DNA of 64,000 nucleotides. It comes from an uncultured Candidatus Entotheonella sp. (GTDB taxonomy: Bacteria; Tectomicrobia; Entotheonellia; Entotheonellales; Entotheonellaceae). The DNA lies in contig OX639990.1 of the NCBI GenBank assembly GCA_951828535.1, positions 2,529,300-2,593,299 on the forward strand, read 5' to 3'. Below, one piece after another: positions 1 through 7,967 of this stretch (positions within the stretch are counted from its first letter, which is position 1; every line of letters starts with the position of its first letter). A program made the position numbers and the translations under genes. Below the pieces are notes generated by a model that had not been told where the DNA came from, did not search any database, and saw only the letters and a program-made list of their open reading frames with translations.

Positions 1-920
1 CGGACAGGTTGGGCAGCCAAGGCAATCCAGCCGTCTGTCAGCATCCGGGAGCAAACACCCAGTCCGGCTGTCTTGAGCGACGCCGTCAACGTGGTTTCCT
101 GGGGAGCGATAATTCCAGATGCGATCAGGGTGCCTCCCGGCCTCAGACGACGACGCAGGGTTTGCATCATCTCGACCAACGGCCCGAGAAAGATATTCGC
201 CACAATCATGTCGAATGGCCCGGCGGCAGTGTCGTCGCACCAGCCGGAAATGAATTGCACCTGCTTCAGCAGATCATTCGTCGCGGCATTGTCGATCGCT
301 ACGACAACCGCTTGGGGGTCCACGTCCACGCCGACTGCGGCGCGCAAGCCGAGCCGCACAGCAGTCAGCGACAGGATACCCGAGCCACAGCCCGCGTCAA
401 GAAGATCACCGCCTTGGTATTGCGGGGCGTAGTCGGCCAGCATGTCCAGGCACATGCGGGTGGTTGGGTGCGTGCCGGTCCCGAAGGCCAGACCCGGATC
501 AATGGTCAGACACGTCTTGCCCTGCGGTATGCGTGAGATGTCCCAGGAAGGACGGATGAGCAAGCGATCATCCACCCAGAAGGGATGAAAGAAGTCCTGC
601 CACTGGGTGAGGTATCGCTGGTCGCTCAGCTTGCAACAATACAACGACCAAGGCAGGGCCGCTTCGGACCCGGCGCCGGCGGCTATGAATCGCTGCAAGG
701 CGGCGAGCCGTGTCAAGAATTCTTCGTGCCCCGCGAAGGCCGCTTGCAGGACGGTCGAGCCGTGGGTGTAAAGCGTGTTGTCCACGCAGGGCTCGCAGCA
801 GGCCGACAGCCTGGCGTGCTCATGGATGATAACCGCTGCCGAACCCAGGCGATCGAGGTAGGCGCTGACCGCATCGCTTGTATGCGCCGGCGTTTGCACG
901 TAAACGTTCCACCACTGCAT
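1..920 (-). CDS. prmA: Ribosomal protein L11 methyltransferase PrmA (3' end outside window)
   Basis: Trimethylates ribosomal protein L11 using S-adenosylmethionine. The reverse strand reads from ATG at 920 through the edge of the window without a stop. The start MQWWNVYV matches the WIQL-type start of PrmA. The family's PGLAFGTGTHPTT signature lies near residue 150, followed by the AdoMet-binding loop DAGCGSGIL near residue 175 and the IVANIFLGPL catalytic segment near residue 230. About 306 residues are visible, so only the last few are missing compared with the usual 290-310. A GTG at 929 is an alternative start. The gene bounds the CRISPR region on the left. Confidence 0.93.
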   Translation of the reverse strand, partial: MQWWNVYVQTPAHTSDAVSAYLDRLGSAAVIIHEHARLSACCEPCVDNTLYTHGSTVLQAAFAGHEEFLTRLAALQRFIAAGAGSEAALPWSLYCCKLSDQRYLTQWQDFFHPFWVDDRLLIRPSWDISRIPQGKTCLTIDPGLAFGTGTHPTTRMCLDMLADYAPQYQGGDLLDAGCGSGILSLTAVRLGLRAAVGVDVDPQAVVVAIDNAATNDLLKQVQFISGWCDDTAAGPFDMIVANIFLGPLVEMMQTLRRRLRPGGTLIASGIIAPQETTLTASLKTAGLGVCSRMLTDGWIALAAQPV

Positions 921-1007
921 CCAGGCCACCAGTTTGGCTAGTTGGGAGACGTCAGGGGGACGCCGCAGCTAAATTCAGAAAGCTCCGCTTTCGACCTGTT
1001 CAATAGA

Positions 1008-1452
1008 CTTAGAGCGGTTTGCGTTCGTTATGTCTGACCTATCTACGCGCCATGTTGTGATGCGCCGCATCGAGATCGTTCGTGACTGCGGCGTTTGTTT
1101 AGCAGGACCTCGATGCAGCACATGGGCTCTGCGGGGGTTGGGTTTTTGCGGTTCTGACGCGCCTTTTCGGCCAGGGATTTGTTGTCGGGGATCGAACCCC
1201 CCTTGCCCCCCTTATCAGGGGGGAATTTCTGAAAACCGCAAGGGCTCAAGGACAACGTCTCCAAAGTCTCCCTTATCAGGGGGAATTTCTGAAGACCGCA
1301 AGGGCCCAAGGACAACACCTCCAAGGCCCCCCTGACAAGGGGGGTTGGGGGGTTATACCAACGCAGGCGCAGGGCCGCTCGGGTGCACGTCTTTGTCCGG
1401 CGCCTTACGCCGCTGCGGATATCCCATATAGGCATGCGAAAATCGCTCTAAG
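1008..1452. mobile_element. Possible non-autonomous element with terminal inverted repeats
   Basis: No gene is supported between prmA and cas2. The stretch is bounded by imperfect inverted repeats: CTTAGAGCGGTTTGCG at 1008-1023 and, inverted, CGAAAATCGCTCTAAG at 1437-1452. Inside are a two-copy tandem repeat and G/C-run palindromes. Size and ends suit a MITE-like element, but no clear target-site duplication was found, so the call rests only on the inverted repeats. Confidence 0.35.
1211..1330. repeat. Two tandem copies of a ~60-bp unit plus flanking palindrome
   Basis: The unit starting CTTATCAGGGG at 1211 recurs at 1272, each copy continuing through GGAATTTCTGAA and ACCGCAAGGGC to AAGGACAAC. 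The G-run of each copy and the CCCCCCTGACAAGGGGGG stretch that follows (about 1327-1345) can pair with the flanking C-runs. Such repeats are typical of dispersed intergenic elements. Confidence 0.7.
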
Positions 1453-1471
1453 GAACGATCTCTATAGTAGC

Positions 1472-1741
1472 CTACACCATCGTGGTACGTGCCGGGCGGC
1501 TGACCACGCCGCCGAGCGCCACGACCTGTCGCGCGCAATGCTCGCACAGGTGGTAATAGCGCACGTGATCATCGTCCTTGATCTCCCGGCGCACCGCGGC
1601 CTGAAGCCGTCCCACGTCCCTGGGTGCGAGCACGCATTCAAACACGGAATACTGCACACGGGCGCCGAAATTCTTCAGGGTACGGTGCAGACGGTTGCGG
1701 CGCTTGGTGTGCGAAATATCGTAACTCACGACGATGAACAT
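1472..1741 (-). CDS. cas2: CRISPR-associated endoribonuclease Cas2
   Basis: Partner of Cas1 in the spacer-integration complex. The 89-residue product starts MFIVVSYDISHTKRRNRLH, the Cas2 ferredoxin-like first strand with the conserved Asp after the tyrosine (YDI) and the arginine-rich helix. YSVFECVL matches the Q-x-S-V-F-E strand of Cas2. It lies 41 bp after cas1 and is the last gene of the RT-cas1-cas2 unit. A GGGAGA ribosome site precedes the ATG. Confidence 0.95.
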   Translation of the reverse strand: MFIVVSYDISHTKRRNRLHRTLKNFGARVQYSVFECVLAPRDVGRLQAAVRREIKDDDHVRYYHLCEHCARQVVALGGVVSRPARTTMV

Positions 1742-1782
1742 GCTCGGTCTCCCGGGAAAAAGGATGTGGGTTCGGGGTCCCT

Positions 1783-2772
1783 CTACACCCGAAACGCTTC
1801 ATAGGTTGCCCGTTCGCCGCCAATGACACGCGCCAGTTGGCGTGCTTGCAGCTCAAAGGCGCGGCCATAGGTCGTCTTGCCCGCCGCGCCGGGCAGTGAA
1901 ACCGTCTCATGGAGCCGGGTATCAAAGCGGCTGAGGAAGCGTGTCAAGGCGGCCTTGGTCAGACGTGGGCCGCGGCTGCTGCGTTGGACGTCGCCGGGCT
2001 TGATCTCGCGGCGGTTGATCACCGTGAGCACGATGGAATCCACAACGACGGCGCGCCATTCCTCGATGAGGTCCGACACCAGCGCCGCATGGCCGTATTT
2101 ACGCTGGTGAAAAAAGCCCTGATAAGGGTCCAGGCCGACAATGTTGACGGCGGCGAACATGCGGTTGTAGAGCAGGGTATAGCCCAGGCTCAGGAGCGCG
2201 TTCACCGGGTCCGGGGGCGGGTGCGCCTGGCGCTTTTGGAAATCGAAGTCCGTCGCCTTCAGAAAGGTGCGCCACACTTGGTAATACATTGCCGCCGCGG
2301 CGCCTTCATACCCCAGAAGCTGTTGCAGGTCGCTGGCCGCGCGCACCTTCGGCAACAGCGCCTCCAGGCTTTTGAGGCGGCGCTTGCCATCGTGCGTGAG
2401 GCGTCTCTGGCGGCGGCAAAACGCCGCGGCATTGTGAATCTTGCCTGCCACGACGGACCGGGCGACGCGCCGGCAAAAGGCGTCGTCCAGCGAGCGGCGG
2501 TATTGCTGCTGACGGAGCGCGGCGTCTTTCGCCCCGGCCGGCTGCAAGCGCCCGCGGTAGGTGCCGCGGCTGGAAAGATAGGCCACGTCGATGCCGTTTT
2601 CGAGCACGTATTGCACCGCCGGCGTGGTGAAACCGGCGTTGCCGAAGACGACGATCTGGTCGACGTGCAGCGCCGGCGTCTCGTACAGCAGTTTCCCGTC
2701 CTTGCGAACCAGCAGGCGCTCACCGGTCCGGGTCACGGTGGCGCCCTGTTCGGTCAGGTAGAGAGTTCCCAC
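1783..2772 (-). CDS. cas1: CRISPR-associated integrase Cas1
   Basis: Metal-dependent integrase that inserts spacers next to the leader. The product has 329 residues. The likely catalytic residues are visible: Glu in LLGYEGAAA (about residue 146), His in YQGFFHQRKYGHAAL (about residue 215) and Asp in SDLIEEW. The start is GTG at 2772 with a GGGAGGAGG site upstream; it overlaps the end of the reverse transcriptase gene by 19 bp, so the two are probably coupled in translation. Unlike many type III systems, Cas1 is not fused to the RT here. Confidence 0.96.
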   Translation of the reverse strand: MGTLYLTEQGATVTRTGERLLVRKDGKLLYETPALHVDQIVVFGNAGFTTPAVQYVLENGIDVAYLSSRGTYRGRLQPAGAKDAALRQQQYRRSLDDAFCRRVARSVVAGKIHNAAAFCRRQRRLTHDGKRRLKSLEALLPKVRAASDLQQLLGYEGAAAAMYYQVWRTFLKATDFDFQKRQAHPPPDPVNALLSLGYTLLYNRMFAAVNIVGLDPYQGFFHQRKYGHAALVSDLIEEWRAVVVDSIVLTVINRREIKPGDVQRSSRGPRLTKAALTRFLSRFDTRLHETVSLPGAAGKTTYGRAFELQARQLARVIGGERATYEAFRV

Positions 2773-3764
2773 GTGTCGCCTCCTCCCTGCGCCGAGGTCA
2801 GGGTGTGGACTATTTCGGGCTGCGTCGCCTGCGGCAAGGTCGTCTGCGGACGCGGCGCTTTGAGCGGACGCATCTCCAGCCTCGGCGCGCCACTCCGTTG
2901 GTGCCGCAGGAAGAACCGTTCACCCAGGTAGTCGAAGCCCTTGTCGACGTGCTGAATGGCGGTCTTGTACGGATTGACGGCCAGATCGAGTTTGCCCAGA
3001 AGTTTCCGCACGACCTTCAGGGACACTTCCGCATCGGCTTTGCTCTGACAGCACACCACCCCGTCATCGGCGTAGCGCACCAGTTTCTCTCCCCGCTTCA
3101 GCAGAGCCTTGTCAAAACGGTCGAGATAGATATTGGCGAACAAGGGCGACAGGATGCTGCCCTGCAGGATGCCGAGGGTCTGGCGTTTGCGCCGCAGCCC
3201 GGACCGGGTGATGGCCGCGGCTTCCATGTCCAGCCAGGCGCGGACGAGGCGGCGCAGCTCGCTGTTCCTGAGGTGTTCGTTGATGAAGGCGCACAAGCGG
3301 CTGGTGTTGATCGTTTCAAAGCAGGCGGCGATGTCGAAATCGACGATCCAGCCGTAGCCCTGATTGATGAACTGGCACAGTTGCGTCAGCGCCGTTTGCA
3401 CCGAACGGCCCTTGCGGTAGCCATGGCTACACGCCTCGAATTGTGCCTCGAACAGCGGCTCGACCACGAGAAGCACCGCGCGCTGCACGATGCGATCCCG
3501 CACCGTCAGGATGCCCAAAGGGCGCTGGCTGCCGTCCGCCTTGGGGATGCTCAGGCGTTTCACCGGCTGAGGCGCGTAGCGGCCCTTGCGCAGCTCGGTT
3601 TGCAGGGCCTTCAGGTTGGCGAACAGCCGCGCCTGGAAAAGATTGACGGTGACGCCATCCACGCCGGCCATCTCGGTGCCGGTGCGCACCTTGCGCCAGG
3701 CTTCGGTGAGGGTGTCGTCGCTGTAGACCTGTTTGTAGAGGCTGCCTTGTCCCAATCCCAGCAT
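2754..3764 (-). CDS. CRISPR-associated reverse transcriptase (stand-alone, group II intron-like)
   Basis: An RNA-dependent DNA polymerase expected to help RT-Cas1-Cas2 take spacers from RNA. The product has about 336 residues. RT motifs in order: PKADGSQRPLGILTVRDRIVQ (RT2), VDFDIAACFETI with the first catalytic Asp (RT3), GILQGSILSPLFANIYLD (RT4), VRYADDGVV with the YADD centre near residue 228 (RT5), and LNL-like VNPYKT and YLGERFF (RT6-7). It ends soon after RT7, without the maturase or endonuclease domains of group II intron RTs. The ATG at 3764 is preferred because an AAGGGAGG site lies 6 bp upstream; the ATG at 3770 abuts it. Expressed with cas1 and cas2. Confidence 0.92.
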   Translation of the reverse strand: MLGLGQGSLYKQVYSDDTLTEAWRKVRTGTEMAGVDGVTVNLFQARLFANLKALQTELRKGRYAPQPVKRLSIPKADGSQRPLGILTVRDRIVQRAVLLVVEPLFEAQFEACSHGYRKGRSVQTALTQLCQFINQGYGWIVDFDIAACFETINTSRLCAFINEHLRNSELRRLVRAWLDMEAAAITRSGLRRKRQTLGILQGSILSPLFANIYLDRFDKALLKRGEKLVRYADDGVVCCQSKADAEVSLKVVRKLLGKLDLAVNPYKTAIQHVDKGFDYLGERFFLRHQRSGAPRLEMRPLKAPRPQTTLPQATQPEIVHTLTSAQGGGDTWELST

Positions 3765-3850
3765 GTCCATCCTCCCTTGGCTGCATGCCCGCGGCGGCGG
3801 GCGAGGTGTGCACGATTGCTACAGGAGGCGAAACGATAGCAGGACGGAAG

Positions 3851-3891
3851 ACGGGTGGGAAAAGCGGCAACCTTGCCATAATCCCACCCGT
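3851..3891. other. Nested perfect inverted repeat upstream of the RT-cas1-cas2 unit
   Basis: ACGGGTGGGA at 3851-3860 pairs with TCCCACCCGT at 3882-3891, and inside it GGCAA (3866-3870) pairs with TTGCC (3873-3877). Neither strand has a T-run after the stem, so it is not a classic intrinsic terminator. It lies about 90 bp upstream of the RT start and could be a structured mRNA leader or a protein site. Confidence 0.6.
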
Positions 3892-3986
3892 CCCATTGCC
3901 GATTATATTGACTGACAGGCCGCCTACACAGCGGCTTGCACCTTCCCATTTCCGACAATCCCAACCCCCGTGTTTCCGCATCATCA

Positions 3987-3999
3987 TTGGCAACGTTGC
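3987..3999. promoter_or_regulatory. Candidate operator motif upstream of the RT-cas1-cas2 unit
   Basis: The 13-mer TTGGCAACGTTGC lies about 225 bp upstream of the RT gene. The same 13-mer occurs at 24099-24111 upstream of the effector operon, where it completes a perfect palindrome. The rest of the 3765-4096 gap holds no supported gene. That it is regulatory is inference from the shared position only. Confidence 0.35.
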
Positions 4000-4096
4000 T
4001 TACGCACCTCTGCACCGTGATCTGGGGCATCCTCCCCGTCGTTCGACACGATTCAACGCACTTGTGACCTTGGCAATCCCCTGAAAAGGAGTCCCA

Positions 4097-6088
4097 ATGC
4101 GTCTGCGTCGCCTATTCAAGATCGGTTTCATCATCAGTTTCATCGGTGTGGTGGGTTTTGTGGTGCTATGCGCGGCCTACGTGTTCGGCGGGGTGCTTGA
4201 ATCAGATTGGCAGGGACAGGTCCTGCACCTGCGGCACATTCATGACATGGGGCCGCGTTTTCAGCGCCAATCCGCCTGGGGGGTATTCCCACGCGCCAAG
4301 GGGCTGCTGCGCCCAAGTTTTACGGACAATACCTGGGTCATAACCAGCGCGGATGGCCACACCCTCTATTCCCGGGCCCGGACCTGGTGGCACGTGCGGC
4401 TGTCGGACATCCCGTCGCACGTGCGACGGGCGTTCGTCTTTGCCGAAGATCAGCGTTTCGATCAGCACGGAGGCGTGGATGGAATCGCCCTGCTGCGAGC
4501 CATGATGAAAACCGTTTTCGGTGACAGCCGGCAGGGAGGCTCCACCCTTGCCATGCAGGCGGCGCGTCTCTCCATGCTGCCGTACCACACGCAAATGCCT
4601 CGCACCGGGCCGCGCCTGGTCATGCGCAAGATGAAGGAGATGCTCATGGCTTGGCGTCTTGTAAAAGAGGAACGCCGTGACGCCATTCTGGAATTTTATC
4701 TGAACCAGGCTTTCATGGCGCCCGGCATCAAGGGCATCGGGCCGGCCGCCAAGCATTATTTCCGCAAGACGCCCCGACAGCTAAGTGTTGGAGAGGCGGC
4801 CTTTATCGCCGCCATGCTGCCGTCTCCCAGCCACGACCCGCGCAACAAGCGCTATCAGCGCGCTCACGAACAGCGGCGTCAGACGTTGCTGCAACGCATG
4901 CATGACGAGGGTGCACTGTCGGCCGGGGCGTATCGAAAGTCCAAAAGACGACCGCCTACCCGACAACCTCTGCGCCGCCGGCCGACGCTGAAAGCGCCCG
5001 AGAGTACCGCCGCGGCGTTTCGCGCCATCGATCCGATCCTGAAGCGTTTCGATCTGGGCCGGACGCCCTGGGAATTACGCGCTGAACAGCCATTTCCCTT
5101 GCGGGTACGGGTCAGTCTGAACATGCGGCTGAGCTGGGATTTCTACGAGGCGATACGGCAACATCGGCCCAGGGGCGCACAATATGCGGTCATCATCGCA
5201 CTCGACGGCCGTCCCGTGGTGCTCTTGGGCGGGCAACCCGACAAGTGGCACAACGCCTTTCAGGGTCCGCGTCAGGTGGGGTCGGTGAGCAAGCTGTTTT
5301 TCTACGAGGCAGTGTGGCAACTGGGACTGGTTCATCCAGACGCCACTGTGCGCGATGGTGATCTGCCGTGCGGCGACTCTGACTACCGGCCGCGCAACAA
5401 CACCAACCGTTCTTATAAGCCCATGCCGCATCACCGCAGCCTGAGCAAGTCGGTTAACCGAATCGCCTGTCGCAGCACCTGGGGCGACCGCACACCCCCC
5501 CAGCGGCAGCGTATCACCCAGCTTCTGCTGCACCGTTTTGTCTTTCCCTGGCAGCATGTCTCCTCAGCCAGCCGCAAACACTTCAAGCACGTCTTCAGCA
5601 CCGATCCGTCGGTGGCCTTGGGAAGCTGGTCCGCCACCCCGTTCGAGGTGGCCGGCATGCTCGAAAAGGGCTTTCGGGGGTCAAGCCTGACGCGGCAACG
5701 CCTGCTGCTGTCGTGGAACGACAAACGGCTCGACAACGTCCCGCGGCCAAGCGGGCGCGGCTTGCAACGGCATCTGATGAACGCCTTGCAGGCGGCGGTG
5801 CGGGCTACAGCCCCGGCCGCGGACGTGCGTGTTCCGGGTTTGCGTCTGGCCGCCAAAACCGGCACCACCAATGAAGGGCGGGACGCCTGGCTGGCCGGTT
5901 TTGTGTTGACCGATCGCCAAACCCGACAGCGGGCGGTGTATCCGCGTCTCACGTTTGTCGCCTGGTCCGGTTATAACGACAACCGGGCCGCCGGGCTGTC
6001 CGGCGGCAGCGTGCAGGGGCCGATTTTCGGACGCTTCTTGCAGGACAAGCGGGCGCAGCGAACGCTTCGCAAGCTGCTCGCGCCGTAG
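4097..6088 (+). CDS. Bifunctional class A penicillin-binding protein (GT51 plus transpeptidase)
   Basis: Builds and cross-links peptidoglycan at the cytoplasmic membrane. The 663-residue protein has an N-terminal membrane segment (about 8-30). The glycosyltransferase domain shows EDQRFDQHGGVD with the catalytic Glu (near residue 118) and QGGSTLAMQ. The transpeptidase domain shows the serine motif SVSK (GSVSKLF, near residue 397), SVN (SKSVNR) and KTG (AAKTGTT, near residue 588). It starts at ATG after AAAGGAG. It is read against its neighbours and has no evident link to CRISPR function, although it sits between the adaptation genes and the array. Confidence 0.9.
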   Translation: MRLRRLFKIGFIISFIGVVGFVVLCAAYVFGGVLESDWQGQVLHLRHIHDMGPRFQRQSAWGVFPRAKGLLRPSFTDNTWVITSADGHTLYSRARTWWHVRLSDIPSHVRRAFVFAEDQRFDQHGGVDGIALLRAMMKTVFGDSRQGGSTLAMQAARLSMLPYHTQMPRTGPRLVMRKMKEMLMAWRLVKEERRDAILEFYLNQAFMAPGIKGIGPAAKHYFRKTPRQLSVGEAAFIAAMLPSPSHDPRNKRYQRAHEQRRQTLLQRMHDEGALSAGAYRKSKRRPPTRQPLRRRPTLKAPESTAAAFRAIDPILKRFDLGRTPWELRAEQPFPLRVRVSLNMRLSWDFYEAIRQHRPRGAQYAVIIALDGRPVVLLGGQPDKWHNAFQGPRQVGSVSKLFFYEAVWQLGLVHPDATVRDGDLPCGDSDYRPRNNTNRSYKPMPHHRSLSKSVNRIACRSTWGDRTPPQRQRITQLLLHRFVFPWQHVSSASRKHFKHVFSTDPSVALGSWSATPFEVAGMLEKGFRGSSLTRQRLLLSWNDKRLDNVPRPSGRGLQRHLMNALQAAVRATAPAADVRVPGLRLAAKTGTTNEGRDAWLAGFVLTDRQTRQRAVYPRLTFVAWSGYNDNRAAGLSGGSVQGPIFGRFLQDKRAQRTLRKLLAP

Positions 6089-6103
6089 AAAGACCGGTCA
6101 GAA

Positions 6104-6661
6104 CTACGGTTGCCCGTCACTGAACAACTCGTCGACCGCCTTCCGAAGCGCTTGAAAGAGCGGCCCCTTCTGGGCGCTCAGACTCTCAACCAATCCGCGA
6201 TAGTACCACGCCTGTAGGTCCCTCCCCTGCCGGAAACGGTCCCACACCCGGTCGCCAATCACCCGACGCTCAGCCAGAATCGACCGCACGTTGTGAAGCT
6301 TATCGGCGCAGGTCACCATGCGCGCTTCCGGCGATGCGTCCCGCAGGAATTCGATGGTATGGCGTTTCCGGTCTTCCCAGGGCCGAGACTTGTCTGATTC
6401 CGAGCATCCCTCGACGATAGCGGCAACAACGCTGCCGAAGTCCTTTTCAATGTCGTCCAGCGTCAACGCCGTGTCCTCGACCGTATCATGAAGAATGCCC
6501 GCCACCACGACGTCCTCGGCGCAACTCGCGCGCGCCAGGATCAAACCCACGGCGCAGGGATGGGAGATGTACGGAACGTCGGTTCCCTTGCGGAGTTGCC
6601 CCCGGTGCGCCTTGGCGGCTACTTCAAGGGCGAGGTCCACTTTGTTCATGGCTGTGCTCAT
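6104..6661 (-). CDS. HD-domain protein related to the SpoT/Mesh1 (p)ppGpp hydrolase domain
   Basis: The 185-residue product has the HD hydrolase motifs of the RelA/SpoT N-terminal family: YISHP near residue 31, GILHDTVEDT with the metal-binding His-Asp near residue 55, and ADKLHNVR near residue 120. These fit a single-domain hydrolase of (p)ppGpp or a related nucleotide; the substrate cannot be read from sequence. It ends 15 bp from the PBP gene, in convergent orientation. A degenerate CRISPR repeat (6663-6699) begins one base upstream of the ATG, so its promoter region overlaps array debris. ATG at 6649 is an alternative start. Confidence 0.8.
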   Translation of the reverse strand: MSTAMNKVDLALEVAAKAHRGQLRKGTDVPYISHPCAVGLILARASCAEDVVVAGILHDTVEDTALTLDDIEKDFGSVVAAIVEGCSESDKSRPWEDRKRHTIEFLRDASPEARMVTCADKLHNVRSILAERRVIGDRVWDRFRQGRDLQAWYYRGLVESLSAQKGPLFQALRKAVDELFSDGQP

Positions 6662-6662
6662 A

Positions 6663-6699
6663 CGTTCAATCGTTTTCAGACGTATCTCTCAATGCCTGC
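6663..6699 (-). repeat. Degenerate CRISPR repeat (about 29 of 37 positions match)
   Basis: The stretch from CGTTCAATCG through AGACGTATCTCTCAATG to CCTGC aligns without gaps to the array repeat, with eight mismatches. It lies 620 bp from the first perfect repeat, at the leader-distal side, where repeat decay is expected. Confidence 0.75.
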
Positions 6700-6703
6700 G
6701 ACA

Positions 6704-7046
6704 TCATCTCGTCAGGCTGTGGACGACACCGAACGCAAGCCCCATTAAGACCGCATCAAGAAACGAGGTGACGGTGAACACCGTGACAATCACCGAAACC
6801 AGATACACCAAGGCGACGGAAAGCGCCGCGGAGGCAAGACCGAACGAGATCAACCGCAGCGGTAGAAAAATAAGATTCAGCAGTGGGTGTACGGCAATTT
6901 CAATGACGGCGAACACGAGCAGTACGGTGGCGAAAGCCCCCCAAAAAACCGTGCGCGCCGGTACTGAGTGAAACACTGTCAAGGTATTCAACACCGCCGT
7001 AGAGCACGACGCCGAGCAACATGACGCGCAATGCAATCTTGGACAT
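6704..7046 (-). pseudogene. Frameshifted phage-holin superfamily IV (DUF-type) membrane protein
   Basis: The C-terminal part, PLLNLIFLPLRLISFGLAS and following hydrophobic segments, is typical of the small phage_holin_4 membrane family (about 110-120 residues). The family's N-terminus lies in another frame from ATG 7046: MSKIALRVMLLGVVLYG. Joining STG to ARTVFWG needs two extra bases in the GGCGCGCAC run near 6960, so a 2-bp loss in a CG repeat explains the break. The frame that stays open borrows a GTG inside array debris. The gene lies between two decayed CRISPR repeats. It may be dead, or the shift could be a sequencing error. Confidence 0.65.
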
Positions 7047-7049
7047 GCC

Positions 7050-7089
7050 GTTTCAATCGTCCTCACTGACGTTACGCACTCTTGTGGGA
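7050..7089 (-). repeat. Degenerate CRISPR repeat (5' half intact)
   Basis: GTTTCAATCGTCCT at 7050-7063 is identical to the first 14 bases of the repeat. The remainder keeps GACGT and CTCTT with small indels. It is in the same orientation as the array. Confidence 0.6.
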
Positions 7090-7149
7090 TCAGCCGCAGG
7101 TCGGATTACAGGAGATTAAGATTGATTGGCGCCATACAAGGCTGCCGTA

Positions 7150-7246
7150 GCGTCATTCCGGCGCATGCCGGAATCCAGGGCCGTTGTACGTCCGAAAACC
7201 TCTGGACTCCGGCGAAAGCCGGTTTAGACGTTTCTCTTAATGGCTG
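7150..7246. repeat. REP-like palindromic sequence abutting a partial CRISPR repeat
   Basis: TCATTCCGGCGCATGCCGG and GGACTCCGGCGAAAGCCGG are palindromic units of the kind also found at 12855-12935. From 7222 the sequence becomes TTTAGACGTTTCTCTTAATG, the 3' two-thirds of the CRISPR repeat. A 38-bp spacer-sized gap (7247-7284) then leads to the first perfect repeat. The palindromic unit seems to have entered a repeat. Confidence 0.6.
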
Positions 7247-7284
7247 CGCGTGCGATTCCTGGGTGATTCCCCACCAACAAGACG

Positions 7285-7321
7285 GTTTCAATCGTCCTTA
7301 GACGTATCTCTTAATGACTAC
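7285..7321 (-). CRISPR. Perfect CRISPR repeat isolated from the main array by an IS insertion
   Basis: This is an exact 37-bp copy of the array repeat, starting GTTTCAATCGTCCTTAG and ending TTAATGACTAC, the same variant as the four leader-distal repeats of the main array. It is followed by about 28 bases of spacer-like sequence before transposon sequence begins. Confidence 0.92.
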
Positions 7322-7349
7322 ATTGGAACTCATCATGGTGCAGTATGAC

Positions 7350-7902
7350 CTAGCCCCTTGAATCCGGGCCACGGGGATGTAGAGTCCATTGTAGGGAGGA
7401 TGGGCTCTATGAAGCGCAGATTAACGGACCAGCAGATCATCGGTATGATCCGGGAGCAGGAGGCGGGGCTGAAGACTTCCGAGGTCTGCCGCAAATACGG
7501 CATCAGCGACGCCACCTTCTACAAGTACAAGGCCAAGTACGGGGGCATGAGCGTCTCCGATGCGAGGAGGCTGCGCGCCCTGGAGGCGGAAAACGCCAGG
7601 CTCAAGCGCCTTCTGGCCGATGCCATGCTCGACAATGCCGCTCTGAGGGATCTCACGACAAAAAACTTCTGACGCCCGACGCCAAGCGGGTAGCCGTTCG
7701 GCAGGTGATGACTGTACACGGCTTGAGCGAGCGGCGGGCGTGTCAACTGGTTGGGCTGGATCGCTCCACGTTCCAGTATCACAAGAAGACGGGTACGGAC
7801 GCAGTCCTGAGGGAGCGGCTCAAGGCGATGGCCGGCGAACGCCGCCGCTTCGGCTACCGGCGCCTGGGCATCCTGTTACAACGCGAGGGCTTCGTGCCCT
7901 CT
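7350..7902 (+). mobile_element. Truncated IS3-family element inserted in the array
   Basis: The left end (about 7350), orfA and the first third of orfB remain. The right part is lost where a second element begins near 7903. It sits inside what should be one spacer, between the repeats at 7285 and 9509. Confidence 0.7.
7409..7672 (+). CDS. IS3-family transposase OrfA
   Basis: The product starts MKRRLTDQQIIGMIREQEAG, a helix-turn-helix OrfA of the IS3 group: DNA-binding helix KTSEVCRKYGISDATFYKYK, the GGMSVSDARRL linker and a leucine-zipper-like coil ENARLKRLLADAMLDNAALR. It is full length at about 87 residues and ends in an A-run near 7664 like those used for programmed -1 frameshifting to OrfB. 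The OrfB partner is truncated, so this copy cannot move alone. Confidence 0.85.
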   Translation: MKRRLTDQQIIGMIREQEAGLKTSEVCRKYGISDATFYKYKAKYGGMSVSDARRLRALEAENARLKRLLADAMLDNAALRDLTTKNF

Positions 7903-7914
7903 CTGCCAACATGA
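7670..7914 (+). pseudogene. IS3-family transposase OrfB, 5' fragment
   Basis: The region encodes the OrfB N-terminus: AVRQVMTVHGLSERRACQLVG, then RRFGYRRLGILLQREGF. About 75 residues match before the frame enters the next IS and stops. The DDE catalytic core is missing. Confidence 0.8.
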
Positions 7915-7967
7915 CTGAGACATCGGGACCCCTTTGAATTACTGTAGGGCGATGGAGGTGTAACCCG

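Noticed and set aside
1909-2931. Plus-strand frame of 340 codons opposite cas1
   Set aside because: Antisense shadow of cas1/RT; no family resemblance.
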